From Cylindrotheca closterium (Eukaryota; Bacillariophyta; Bacillariophyceae; Bacillariales; Bacillariaceae), in contig CAKOGP040001112.1 in assembly GCA_933822405.4 (NCBI GenBank), positions 1,177,647 to 1,241,646 on the forward strand: DNA of 64,000 nt. Reading direction: 5' to 3'. This document shows positions 22,822-33,128 of this stretch, piece by piece. The notes under the pieces are model-generated. The model did not search any database and was not told where the DNA came from. It saw only the letters and a program-made list of their open reading frames with translations. Numbering within the stretch: position 1 is the stretch's first letter; each line of letters opens with the position of its first letter. Made by a program: the position numbers and the translations under genes.

Positions 22822-23319
22822 ATGAACTTCTTTGGTGGAGGTCAAGAGCAACAGCCTCAAGGCCCAGAGCCGGTCTTTGCTGGTATGCTATCCAATCCAA
22901 TCCAGTTTTAATTTGACAACGGGACCAAGTCTCATACTTTCTGTCTCTCTTGTTTCTTAGCCAAGACGGAAATGGAAATGTACACCGATCTTTTCAACAA
23001 AATCGCATCCTCTTGTTTCCAGAAGTGTGCCTCGCGCAAGCACCGGGATCAAGATTTGTCGCTCGGGGAAATGACTTGCACAGGTAGGTTTACAAACGGG
23101 GATTTTCGCCTCAAACCGACGCCTCTCCCACCAGCTCTGTGTCACAATTCAAAACATCTCTCCTTCTAACTCCTTTACGCATTTGCCGATGTAGATCGAT
23201 GCGTTTCGAAATACCTAGAGGGTCAACAGTTGGTTGGAGTTGTTCTTCAAAAAGCGAACGAAGCCCAAGTACAACAGCAACAAGCCATGATGCAAATGCA
23301 ACAACAAATGGGAGGATAA
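22822..23319 (+). CDS. TIM10: Small Tim chaperone, Tim10 type
   Basis: Three exons, 22822-22882, 22961-23083 and 23195-23319, join to 309 nt and 102 aa. The protein has the twin CX3C motif that defines small Tims: CFQKC in exon 2, and CTDRC formed across the exon 2-3 junction, followed by VSKYLEGQQLVG. This places it with Tim10 rather than Tim8/9/13. The tail is Gln/Met-rich. Tim9-Tim10 hexamers escort hydrophobic precursors across the mitochondrial intermembrane space, with the Cys pairs forming two disulfides. All splice sites are GT-AG (introns 78 and 111 bp). The exons are too short to show as long open frames. Confidence 0.93.
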
Positions 23320-23457
23320 TCACTTAGCAGGGTCGGTGGACTGATGGATTTGATGAAACTGCACTATCGTAGGCTACATAATAATTAAAATACTATTCGC
23401 ATACATAATGGCTGATATGAATGATTGCAACACTTAAAAAACTGGGTGGGTATCCGA

Positions 23458-25276
23458 TCAAAAAGCGATGTACCGTCTTCTTTGGGCAAGAGGCAACAAG
23501 TTCCTGAATATAGCAAGCAGAAAGGCCGAAATAGTGGAGAGTACCATTTGATTCAGACGTCGTAATCCTGGTAGCAAAATCGTCCTTCCACCAGGAAGAA
23601 ATTGTACCAATGGATAAACCATTGTCTTTGCAGCCAGCATTACAAAGAGGTACATTGGGACCGCCGCGCAGATTCCATGCGGTTGTATCCGACCCAATCT
23701 CCTGGTTTGATGGTTCCGAATGCGTTCAATGATATTGTTGGCTCGTTGACGTGGTGGTGAGCGGTTTTGAGCTGCGACTTGCTTTCGCCGTCTAGTCCGT
23801 TCTTGGGCCTTGGATATAGTTTCTATGGTTCGCTGGAGAGCCAATCTGGCGTCGGGTAGGCCGTCGTGCTTTCGTCCCTGGGGTGGATAAGGTGACATGT
23901 CTTCTCCAACCCAACGTACACCGAGAGTGTAATGAAGAGGCCCCTCCAGTGCACTTTCGTTTCCCTCACTGGTAAAGCTAGCAGCTGCAACAGCCAAGGC
24001 TGCAACATCTTCCCGACCGACGCGAGCAGGATTAGGCAATACCCCACTGGCAGATACTTGTAACGCTGTTGTGTTGGTATCCTGAAACAATGAAAGCAGG
24101 AAGAAGTCAAAAGAGCAGAGGTTAGTAACACTTGTTCATGACCAAGACCATGATGCAACAGCCCAGCCGACGCGTGCAACGTACGCGTTCTTCATCCACC
24201 AAGTCACCAGGGCGCAAAATGACTGTCTCTACCAAGGTGCTTTGATCTAGCATACGTTCTGTCATTTCTTGATACCGGAAAACCACGGACTGTACCATGT
24301 TTGTTACCAACGGTACAAAGTGCCATGGTCTAGCTCCGACACAAAGATCGCTTATCCGAATGAACCGTATCCTTGGTACAACTATGGGATCCATTTCTTT
24401 TTCGTCACCTTCGATTATTGCCATCGCCGCTGCCTCGCGTTTTCGCTGCTCTCGCTCGGCGAATGCAAGTGCCTTTCTAGTCGACAGATAGTGTACGTAG
24501 TATGGATGCCTTGGATCATTGCACCACTTGCTCACATCAGATCGCAAAAGCCGCCAAAGAGGTCTCGCCAAGACATCATGCCAAAGATTTGTCGGTCGCA
24601 CAGATCCAACACAGCTAATGATAGAAGTAGCATCGATGATGCAAGACTCTAGTGCTTCGTTCAAACTCGGCAACAATTCGCGGTTGTCGTATTCTGAAAC
24701 ATTGGTGCCATAGAACTTTGCAGCAGACGCAGCCTTTTGCTGAAAGAAGATTTCCTCGTCAGCATCCTCTTCAGAAAACCCAGGCAATTCTTCCCGAGGG
24801 ACTAGATTCCCTTGCACTATTTGGAGAGATGGCCCCTTTCTCGCAAATATGCAATCGTCATAAAACAAGCGAATCGCCTTGTCGTAGTCCCTGACTAAAG
24901 CTACGATCGTCATATCTTTGCTTCCAGTTTCCAAAAGTTGTCGTATTACATGTCGACCAACTCGTCCCGTGGCGCCCAAGACGACGATTTTTGGGTTTTG
25001 CGGTGATATCGCTGGATCGAACTCATCGAAGGCCGTCTTTGTTGGACGATCAACAGATCGTTGACGAGCAGTATCATCGTCTCGTTCATCATCATCATCG
25101 TAGTAGGATCGCCAAGATCGAGCCCCTAAGCTGAATTGAAGGCATTCTTGCAACGGCCGCTTCTTTGACAAAACCGTGACTCCTTCATTGCAGCCGTTCG
25201 CAATCAGCGCATGGACTTGTACGAGTTGGAATATTATCAAGCATACTGATCGGAACAACAGCTTTATAGACACCAT
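23458..25276 (-). CDS. Atypical SDR (NAD(P)-binding) protein with membrane C-terminus, probably plastid-targeted
   Basis: Two exons, 25276-24185 and 24081-23458 on the minus strand, give 571 aa; the 103-bp intron is GT-AG and phase 0. The N-terminus is a signal peptide ending VHALIA, with Leu at a position allowed in the diatom ASAFAP motif, so plastid import is plausible. A Rossmann start follows an acidic linker: VVLGATGRVGRHV, the GxxGxxG pattern of atypical/NmrA-like SDRs, then SCVGSV and a VILRPGDLVDEER strand. Across the splice it continues to GREDVAALAVAA, normal for this family. The last 75 residues contain two hydrophobic segments, so the protein may be membrane-anchored. Relatives act as reductases, epimerases or assembly factors; the substrate is not predictable. 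Confidence 0.82.
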
Positions 25277-25620
25277 TTTGAAGCCTTATTACTTCGTATA
25301 GTATTTTTTCTTCTCTATTCCTTGTCGCTACTCTTCCAGCGTCTGGTCGACTGGTTCATAATGCCTTTCAAATCAAAAGGATACGACAATGTTTCATGCT
25401 TCGGTTGCGTTCGTAATGCAGCTGCAACTTTTGGGTCAGTCTTCTACTGTAATACCCACAGTAATGAACCCCCAAAGTACTGTAGTCAAAAGAGTCAGTC
25501 ACGAGCATACGATGCGATGGACAGGCGCGACCGACAACCTCAATCATCATCAAAATCAAAAAGCAACAACATCGTTGTGCATCGTCGATTTGCGGTTCCG
25601 GTTCAACATACAAAGCCATT
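25277..25620. promoter_or_regulatory. Divergent promoter region with TACTGTAG-type words
   Basis: This 344-bp gap lies between the divergent SDR and MRPS15 genes. TACTGTAA is at 25445-25452 and TACTGTAG at 25478-25485, 143 bp upstream of the MRPS15 start. No coding region is supported. Confidence 0.4.
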
Positions 25621-26413
25621 ATGTTTTCGTCAACACTTGCACGTCGTTCGTCGGCAGCATTGACATCAACTGTTTGGTCTAACAAAGTTTCCGCTTTACC
25701 AGCAGTTAATGTTGTAGCAAGGCAATGCTTCGACGACTTCAAACAACAACCACAAGTTCGTACGATGGTGACAAAGAAGCGTGTGCATAGACAGGAGAAG
25801 CGACAGAGGAAGGAGGATCTAGCTGCTCAAGGTGTTTCCACCCCTAAGCCACACATGTATATGCCTGTGGATACACCAGTGATCAATGCAGTTTCAAGAG
25901 AAGAACGAGATGCTGAATCCAAGCGCTCCGACGAATTGGCAGCGCAGGAATTGAAAGAAAGGATGGAAGTTGTGAAGGAGCCTCTTTTGCGTTTTGGTTT
26001 CAGTGAGGACAATTTGAAAATGAGCGATCGTGTGAAGAAATTGTTTGATCTTCAAAATGGTAACCAACAAGAAGTCATTAAGGCTCAGAAGAAGCGAGGA
26101 ATGGAACTCTTCCAAATGCGCGAAGGTGACACAGGATCAAGTGGTGTTCAAGGTACGTAAATGTCCATACTTGTGCTTTATACATGTTTTTAGCGTTATC
26201 TCACTCTTGAATGGATTGAAACCTTCAGTAATTGCTTTGACGACCCGAATTCAACAGATCCAAACACACTTGAGACAACACAAGAAGGACAAGCATTCCA
26301 AACGTGGGCTAGATGCTCTCTACGTAAGACGCCGCAAGCTGCTGGATTACATGGAACGGAAGGACTTTGAGTCGTATAGAAAGGTTGTCAAGACTTTGGG
26401 ATTGATTCACTAG
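25621..26413 (+). CDS. MRPS15: Mitochondrial small-subunit ribosomal protein uS15m
   Basis: Two exons, 25621-26152 and 26229-26413, give 238 aa; the 76-bp intron is GT-AG, phase 1. The first 45 residues are Arg/Ser/Ala-rich without acidic residues, typical of a mitochondrial presequence. The C-terminal 80 residues match S15: TTRIQQIQTHLRQHKKDKHSKRGLDAL, then RRRKLLDYMERKD and a final short helix. S15 binds the central domain of small-subunit rRNA. The long N-terminal extension, relative to the roughly 89-aa bacterial protein, is usual in mitochondrial homologues. It is convergent with the carbamoyltransferase gene with only 49 bp between the two stop codons. Confidence 0.92.
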
Positions 26414-26462
26414 ACCAAACGGAAGATTGCTATTTTAAACTAATTAGCACCGCAACTATTTA

Positions 26463-29274
26463 TTACCAAGAAACCAGTGTATTTTCATACAGACGGACAA
26501 GGCGATAGACTATGTTCTGTAGAAGTACTTCGACGTCTTCGACGCGTTCCTTATCCATTTCTTCGTCTTCATCCATGGCCGTGTACTCTTGAAAGATGTC
26601 GCTCAAAGTGGCTGTACCGTCACAAACAGATAAGAGTTCGCCCTCCAACTCGTCCAAAATCTCAAACCACTCATCCCCATCATGGTGCATGGGGCGTGCT
26701 GGCATTCGAACTCTAGTTTTACTGACAACTGACTCTGGGTCGACAGTCCCGGCATCAGCTTCGGTAATCGTTTGAAACGTACAGGGTCCAACTCGCTTCG
26801 GGCACAATGCTTCTGTGACAATCTCCATATCACGCTTGTCGGCCTCTCCCAGTAATGTTTTTAGATTAGCAGTTTTCCTCTTGATGACGTAGTCTCCCAT
26901 GACAAGCGTTTCTACAGATCCGAAAGAGCACAAAAAACTTCGGATAGCATCAGATGGACTTTCAACAATAGGTTCGCCAGGTATCGTGTTGAAAGATGTA
27001 TTCAACACAAGGGGAACTCCGGACAAATCATAGAACATAGAGATAAGCTTGTGGTACAATGGCTCTGCTTCTGCAGTTACGGTCTGCAGGCGGGATGAGC
27101 CATCAACATGAGTGACAGCTGGAATCAACTTTCTCTTCTTTTCGCGGACCATTGCAGTTAAACTCATGTACGGACTCTTGTTGGAATCAGACGATGTATC
27201 GCCTAGCTCAAACCAGTCGTCAGCATACTCTGCAAGTACACTTGGTGCAAATGGGCGAAAACTCTCGCGGCTCTTCGTGTACTGGTTGATGAATCTTACG
27301 AGGCCCTTTTTCCGAGGATCTGCCAAAATACTGCGATGTCCCAATGCACGAGGGCCAAGTTCTGATCGATCATGATACCACGCGATGACTGCACCTGATT
27401 CAATTTCTTGGGCAGCGAGCTCGAGTCTCGAACTTTCATCACGAACTTCTTCCACTTGAAGCCATGGTGCGGCAGCCTCAATGGCAGCCTTGATTGCAGC
27501 CTCAGTCGGTGCGGGGCCTAGGTACGGAGAAAGAGGCTCTTTCCAGATGGGCGGGCGTTCCTCCGTCTCCTTTTGCTCCTCAAGAAGACCATTACCAAAC
27601 AGACCAAAAGCGCAGCAACCAACAGCAACCCCGTCATCACCAGGGTACGGAGTGATGAAAGTGTTGGAGAAGCCTAGCTCCCTTGATAGACGCCCATTCA
27701 ATACAGAGTTTAATCCCACTCCCCCAGCAATGCATAGATTCTCTTCACCTGTTTGTTCTTTGAAATGTTTGACGAAATCAATCACAATAGCTTCCAGATC
27801 AATTTGGATGCGGTGGGCTAGTGATATAGCGTCGAGAGCCACTTTTGTTGGCAATCGTTTCTCTTGGACTTCATTTCCATCATCCTGCTTCTTCAGACCT
27901 TCGTCATCATCGAAATCATATCTTCGCTTCTTTACTAGATTTCCGTCCTCATCAAACAAATCTGCGTCCATACGAGATATTAGAGGCATTCCCGAGATAA
28001 CGCTCTTGTCTTGTTGGAATTTCTTGTCGTCATCCTCGGAATATAAAGATCCAAACATGACCCGACGTTCCTCTTCCACTGGGCGCTGAACGAGATCTCC
28101 GTCCTTCCAGGAACTACCCATCCAAGGAGCTAGCCCCATGACTTTGCCGCAAGCATTCCAGTCGCCAAAAATATGAGACGAGGCTCGTGAATAGAGAGCT
28201 CCAACACTATCCATGTTTTCAAATCCATGCTACGGAAAGGAACGGGCATGTCAGTCGGTCAATCAAGCACAGAAAAACACAGCGCCGCGGAACGAAGAGT
28301 TTCTCACATTAAAGAGCGAAGGTGGTGATCTTTCTGGCGTGAAGCGCTTAAAGATTGGCTTCAAATCTATGGAGTTCTCCTTTTTTGTATACACATAAAC
28401 ACTTTCTGCTTCCCTCCAGTCAAAATAGCTAATCTGACTCTGTTCTTGCAAATTACTGGGAATGATTTGGAAACTATCCTCTCCAAATGAGAAATCACTG
28501 ACATAAGTAGGATCCTTTGTCTTTTGTCCCCGCAGCATGGTCCTGTAGGTTTCGCCCATACCATCCATTACTACCACCAGACCAGAATCAAATGGACTCT
28601 GTGTTGCTGTCGAGTAGGCGTGTGCCAAATGATGCGACAGCTCCGTCTGAAATAACAAAGAGAGGATTAGAAGCAAGGTTGATTTGTAAGCAAGTCGTGA
28701 AGACAAAAATAAAACTTGCCCGATCTGCATCTAGCAACAAATTTTCCTCATCATCGTATCCGCTTTCAATCCCACCATTGATACCTAGACCACTTTCCCA
28801 TTCCATATGTTCACGTGATTCTTCTAAAGGAAGGATTCGGTGATGGTGATTGTTCATGACCACCTTTTCAATCGCATCGTAATCCAAGTTCAAACACTTC
28901 AAGCATGATTCTACCAAAGTAGCCACGTTACCGGCGTCGTGTTTCTTGCGCGAGAGTCGCTCTTTTGATAAAGCGAACAGGACCTTACCGGTCTTGATGT
29001 CGGCAGCACAGAGCGTCGTGTCGTGTGAATATTTGTTGAGCCCAAGCACCAGTTTAGTATCTTCAGGCACCTTAAGGGGAGAAATGTCATCCATGTATGG
29101 ATTTCCAGAATCGTCGTAGTAGTCGAGTTCAAATGGTGTGGAGAAAAGTTTCATTTTTCTATTTGTCGAAGGATCGTGGTGGTTGCTCGGCATTGTCCAT
29201 GATAAGACAGGTTCAGTCAAAAGAACTAAGATAATCTGAAGAGTTTTCAGTGTTGAAAGCGTAATTCGTGTCAT
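26463..29274 (-). CDS. NodU/CmcH-family O-carbamoyltransferase with PqqD-like C-terminal module
   Basis: Three exons on the minus strand, 29274-28720, 28646-28308 and 28229-26463, give 886 aa. The first intron uses a GC donor (GCAAGT) with an AG acceptor; the second is GT-AG. The N-terminus is hydrophobic and ends VLSWTMP, where Trp fits the diatom plastid cleavage rule. The catalytic N-terminal domain has HHLAHAYS (residues 190-197) and DGMGE (from D213), then GKVMGLAP and AGGVGLNSVLNG. The YrdC-like C-terminal domain has GPRALGHRSI and VLNTSFN. The family moves carbamoyl groups from carbamoyl phosphate onto hydroxyls of natural products (nodulation factors, cephamycin, tobramycin, saxitoxin-type compounds). 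The last 100 residues (CDGTATLSDIFQEY...DVEVLLQNIVYRL) look like a PqqD/RRE winged helix, which standard members lack. Substrate unknown. Confidence 0.88.
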
Positions 29275-29581
29275 ATTTCCCAAGTGTTGTCAAAAGTTTG
29301 AAACAGAACGCAATAGAATGGGCTGCTGCAGAAAACCTCTCTGCTTCGTCAAGAATTGGTGGATGTGATGTGATGGGAAGGATTTGAATGAATAATGAGA
29401 TTGGATCGGATGTTCGACTCATTGGACCAAAGTCATTGCACGGTGTGTTCGTGTGACGCAACAGTGTTGCGCTTGCAGTTGTAAACATTTTGTGAAGGCT
29501 CCATACCTCTTGGTCTCGGCGTTTGACCATTCTACAAGCCTCCAATCTTTGTCTTGATTGAAGAATCTTGGATCTTGACAA
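29275..29581. promoter_or_regulatory. Divergent promoter region
   Basis: This 307-bp segment lies between the start codons of the carbamoyltransferase (minus) and SLY1 (plus). I see no conserved palindrome or coding region. It should hold both core promoters. Confidence 0.3.
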
Positions 29582-31639
29582 ATGTCGTTGAGTCTGTCTT
29601 CAATGACTCTAAAAACAGCGCAGTTGAAGGCAGTCTACCGCATGCTTTCCTTCAATGAAGATGCCGATTCGTTCGACGATGACTTTTCATTGCCCCCTGC
29701 CGGTTCCTCTCACAATCAATGGAAAATCCTGATCTATGATGCTGCTTGCCGATCAATCATTTCTCCATTGCTCAGTGTCAGTCAACTCCGGCGCAGAGGT
29801 GTGACACTTCATTTATCGTTAAATTCGGAACGGGAACCAATTCCTGATGTACCTGCAATTTACTTCTGTACACCAAACAAAGAGAACCTAGCTATTATTG
29901 CCAAGGACTGTGCAAATGGACTCTATGGTAAAGCTCATCTCAATTTTGTTACGAAACTAGAGCGTCCATTGATGGAAGAATTCGCAAAGTTGGTAGTTCA
30001 AACAGGGTCACTTGACAAAGTTGCTGGAGTTCACGATCAATATCTTGATTTTGTGTGTCTAGAACAACAACTCTTTTCATTGGGAAAGGAGGACTCTTAT
30101 GTTGTTTATAACGGATCTGGGGCCAATGAGCAAATGATCGAAACAGCCATGACAGAAATTGCCTACGGCCTCTTCAGCGTCGTTGCAACCGTTGGAAAGG
30201 TACCGATCATTCGATGCCCAAAGGTGAGTAACGAAGCACGAATCCGCGAGCATTTTCCTATTAAAATGAAACGCTCACTATACGACGTTGCTCTCTACAT
30301 TTCTTGCAATTGAATCATCTAGGGGGGAGCTCCTGAAATGGTCGCCCGAAAACTGAATAAAATGATTGCTGAACACCCAACTCTTCTTCGCAACAAGTCG
30401 AGTCTGCATCGACCACTATTGGTAATTCTCGACCGTAATGCTGACTTGATCACACCTATCCAACATACATCAACGTACCAAGCTTTGATTAACGATATGC
30501 TGAAGCACAACGCAAATCGTGTAGAATTTGACGTTACCATTGATTCCGGAAAGCGACCAAAGATTGAGAAGAAAAAGTTCGACTTGGATCCGGACGAAGA
30601 CCCTTTCTACAGGCAACACAAATTCAATCCGTTCCCAGAGGCAATTGAGAGTAATGGTGTCGAATTGCAGGAAGTGACTGTCAAGGAACAGAGCATTCGT
30701 TCAAAGGCTGCTGGCAAAGAGACAGCAGTTGATCCCATGGCTTCCTCCGCCACTGATTTGGCGACAGCAGTCGATTCCCTTCCAGCATTGTTGGAGCGAA
30801 AGAAACAACTCGAAGTCCATACCAGTATTTTGCAAGCCGTGATGAACCAAGTTGCTGCACGCGATGTCCCGCAATTTTTTGAACTGGAGACCTCATTAGC
30901 GACAGGATCCTACAAAAACGACCTTTCGAGAGCAAAAGGAGACGTGCTCCAATTGGCTGCGGATCCATCAAAAGGAAATGTGGAAGATAAGATCCGCCTA
31001 GTTGTGGTTTATGTCTTGACAACGAATGCAAAGACCAGCGAGGTTGACGAAGTGGCAGCGGCGGTTCAACAAGCTATGGAAGGGAAGGACGACAAGGGCA
31101 AACCACTATTGGACAAGGCTGGTAGAGAAAAGCTTGACAAGGGCATGAAGGCAATTGGATACCTAAAACAACTTCGTTCCATGCACATGTTGCCGCTTTC
31201 ATCTACCTTGCAAGAAATCGATGCTGGGGGCACCCAAAGCCAGTCCGACATGCTTTCGAGTTTCATGGCCAAGGCGACAACTCAAGCATCCGGTTTGCTG
31301 GCAAAAGCCACCGACAAGGTCACGTCCATGTTGGGAAAAACACACAAACACTACGCAACAACTGTTGTCGAAAATCTGTGCGAAATGGTTCCTAGTTCAG
31401 AAGATGACGACTATTTGTATTTGGATCCACGTGTTCGGGGCGACGTCGATGTTGGAAAGCTTCGAATGATGAACCGAGCACCAATCCGCGAAGTTACAGC
31501 ATTTGTTATCGGAGGAGGATGCTACGCCGAATACCAGAACTTGCAAATGGTAGCCAATGAGAGGCGCACTGTTAGCTATGGAAGCACAGAGCTTGTAGAT
31601 GCCGACCAATTCCTATCACAATTGGGCCAACTAGGATGA
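29582..31639 (+). CDS. SLY1: Sec1/Munc18-family protein SLY1 (SCFD1)
   Basis: Two exons, 29582-30223 and 30323-31639, give 652 aa; the 99-bp intron is GT-AG, phase 0. The N-terminus (WKILIYDAACRSIISPLLSVSQLRRRGVTLHL) is the domain 1 start of SM proteins. YVVYNGSGANEQMIE resembles the Sly1 subfamily, then RPLLVILDRNADLITPIQHTSTYQALINDM is the highly conserved domain 2 entry. The C-terminus has the VTAFVIGGGCYAEYQNL block of this family. Sly1 binds the syntaxin-5/Sed5 N-peptide and helps SNARE assembly in ER-Golgi traffic. Length is close to yeast and human Sly1 (about 640-670 aa). Vps45 or Sec1 are less likely given the C-terminal block. Confidence 0.92.
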
Positions 31640-31739
31640 GATGAGCTTCGCATGTTGGGTGATAAAAATAGTGCCGCCCTTTTTCTGCAAATTCGATGTA
31701 TGCTCGGTTTTAAAATTGCATCGTTTGTAGCTAGCATGA

Positions 31740-32796
31740 TCACATAGGTGCAGTGCTTTGAGTATTCTTCAACCTTTTCTTCTCTGGGGGTACGCATTCT
31801 TTCTGGGACGAAGATGGATGCTTTGTTTGGACTTTTCCTTTGGCATTGTTCCCATTTGTCTCTTCCGTTTCCACTTTGCTCTGTACCGCATCGCACAGTG
31901 GAAGTTCATCAATTAAACACTTTGCATTCAAAGCCTCGTGGTCTGCGGGTAATACAAGAAAGCCCTTTGGTTCTCTCACGCTCCAAACATGATTCAAAAA
32001 TTGTTCTCGTGGCATTAGCTTTGCGCCAAGACTAAACTTATATGCCATTTCCATACCTATTATTCATGAAGCAACGAAAAGGAAATGAGATGCACTCCTA
32101 TGGTAGGGCTGTCTCAAAAACAAGTTCAAAGCGTTCCTTACCCAGGTCCCACATTGAAAAGCCCAATGAGCAAAGCATTTTCCCCAAAGCACAGAGTTGT
32201 ACAGAACCAGCACTGTCTTGCGATGAGAAGCCTGTGAGACTTGTGTATATGCTCCCGACCGTATATCCGAGCTCTCCAGCAACCATGTTCTTGTCAGAAT
32301 CCCAAACTTCAATTGAATATAACCGCACAGGGCAAACCCGCCCCGTCGACCGCCTCCCTTTATCTTCAAAGACTTCCGCGTTGACATGCCCACGTTGATT
32401 GATCTCCTTAAACGCCCTGACTAGTGGAGGGTAAAGCCAACATCTATCACCATGTTGTTGTTGACATCCAATTATTACTTGATCAAATGCCTTGTTGACG
32501 GTCACACTGTACTTCTTTGATTTCTTTCTCGTTGATTTGCTGATATGGAGATCCGTAGGGAGAGCAATGACGCAGCGTTGGGCATGTAGCTTTGGCAATA
32601 GGACACCATCCGTGGCGATTGGCAAAAATCCTTCAGAACAAAGCTGACACAGAAGTTTGTAGTGAAATATTCTCGAAAAACAGAAATCTCCATGATATGG
32701 AAGGACCATGTTTCCTAGGTATGGCGGAATGAAATCCTCTATTGTCTCCTCCTTCTTCTTTTTGTTGAACCATTTCTTTTTTCCTTGATTTGTCAT
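31740..32796 (-). CDS. Leucyl/phenylalanyl-tRNA-protein transferase family (Aat-like)
   Basis: Two exons on the minus strand, 32796-32142 and 32056-31740, join in phase 1 to 323 aa; the intron is 85 bp, GT-AG. The start is the ATG at 32796. The enzyme core has VLLPKLHAQRCVI, FDQVIIGCQQQHGDRCWL, a PPLVRAF helix, then EVWD...VAGELGYTVGSIYTSLTGF and a GFSMWDLG end that splices into MEMAYKFSLG. These correspond to the GNAT-fold core of bacterial Aat, which transfers Leu or Phe from tRNA to N-terminal Lys/Arg and feeds the N-degron pathway. Here the bacterial VGGLYGV..G..F.GESMFS block is replaced by the GELGYTVG..YTSLTGF form, seen in eukaryotic homologues as I recall. The C-terminal 75 residues are Lys-rich and extra. 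No presequence is obvious. Donor specificity cannot be told. Confidence 0.85.
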
Positions 32797-33128
32797 GTTA
32801 AAACTATCAGAAGGTGTTAAGTCTTCCGTTCTGTTTTTCCTAGTCACTATGATAGCAGGCCAAAGCCATGGTCGGAGAATTTTTCAGGAGGAAGTTTTCT
32901 TCTGACTTCTTCGTTCGATTGCCACGACTGCACGGTGCATTGTCGTCAGGCATTTTTGCGGATACGTGGACACGCACGGTTGAGGTTGGGAACGTCATTC
33001 GGTGGAACTTGGCGCCTTAAGTTGAAGCTCCTTTGTCAACCCGAAATCCACAGGAGCAAATCAGAATTTTGGTTCAGTACTCTGGTAAATAATAATAATA
33101 CCAACAACCTCCAATTCCAAGTAGAAAA
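32797..33128. promoter_or_regulatory. Divergent promoter region
   Basis: This 332-bp gap separates the Aat-like gene (minus) and DXR (plus). An AATAATAATA run lies at about 33088-33098, 30-40 bp before the DXR start. No coding region or palindrome stands out. Confidence 0.3.

Noticed and set aside
26463..29274. A toxin or natural-product biosynthesis cluster around the carbamoyltransferase
   Set aside because: Neighbouring genes (MRPS15, SLY1, Aat-like, DXR) are housekeeping and no tailoring enzymes are present.
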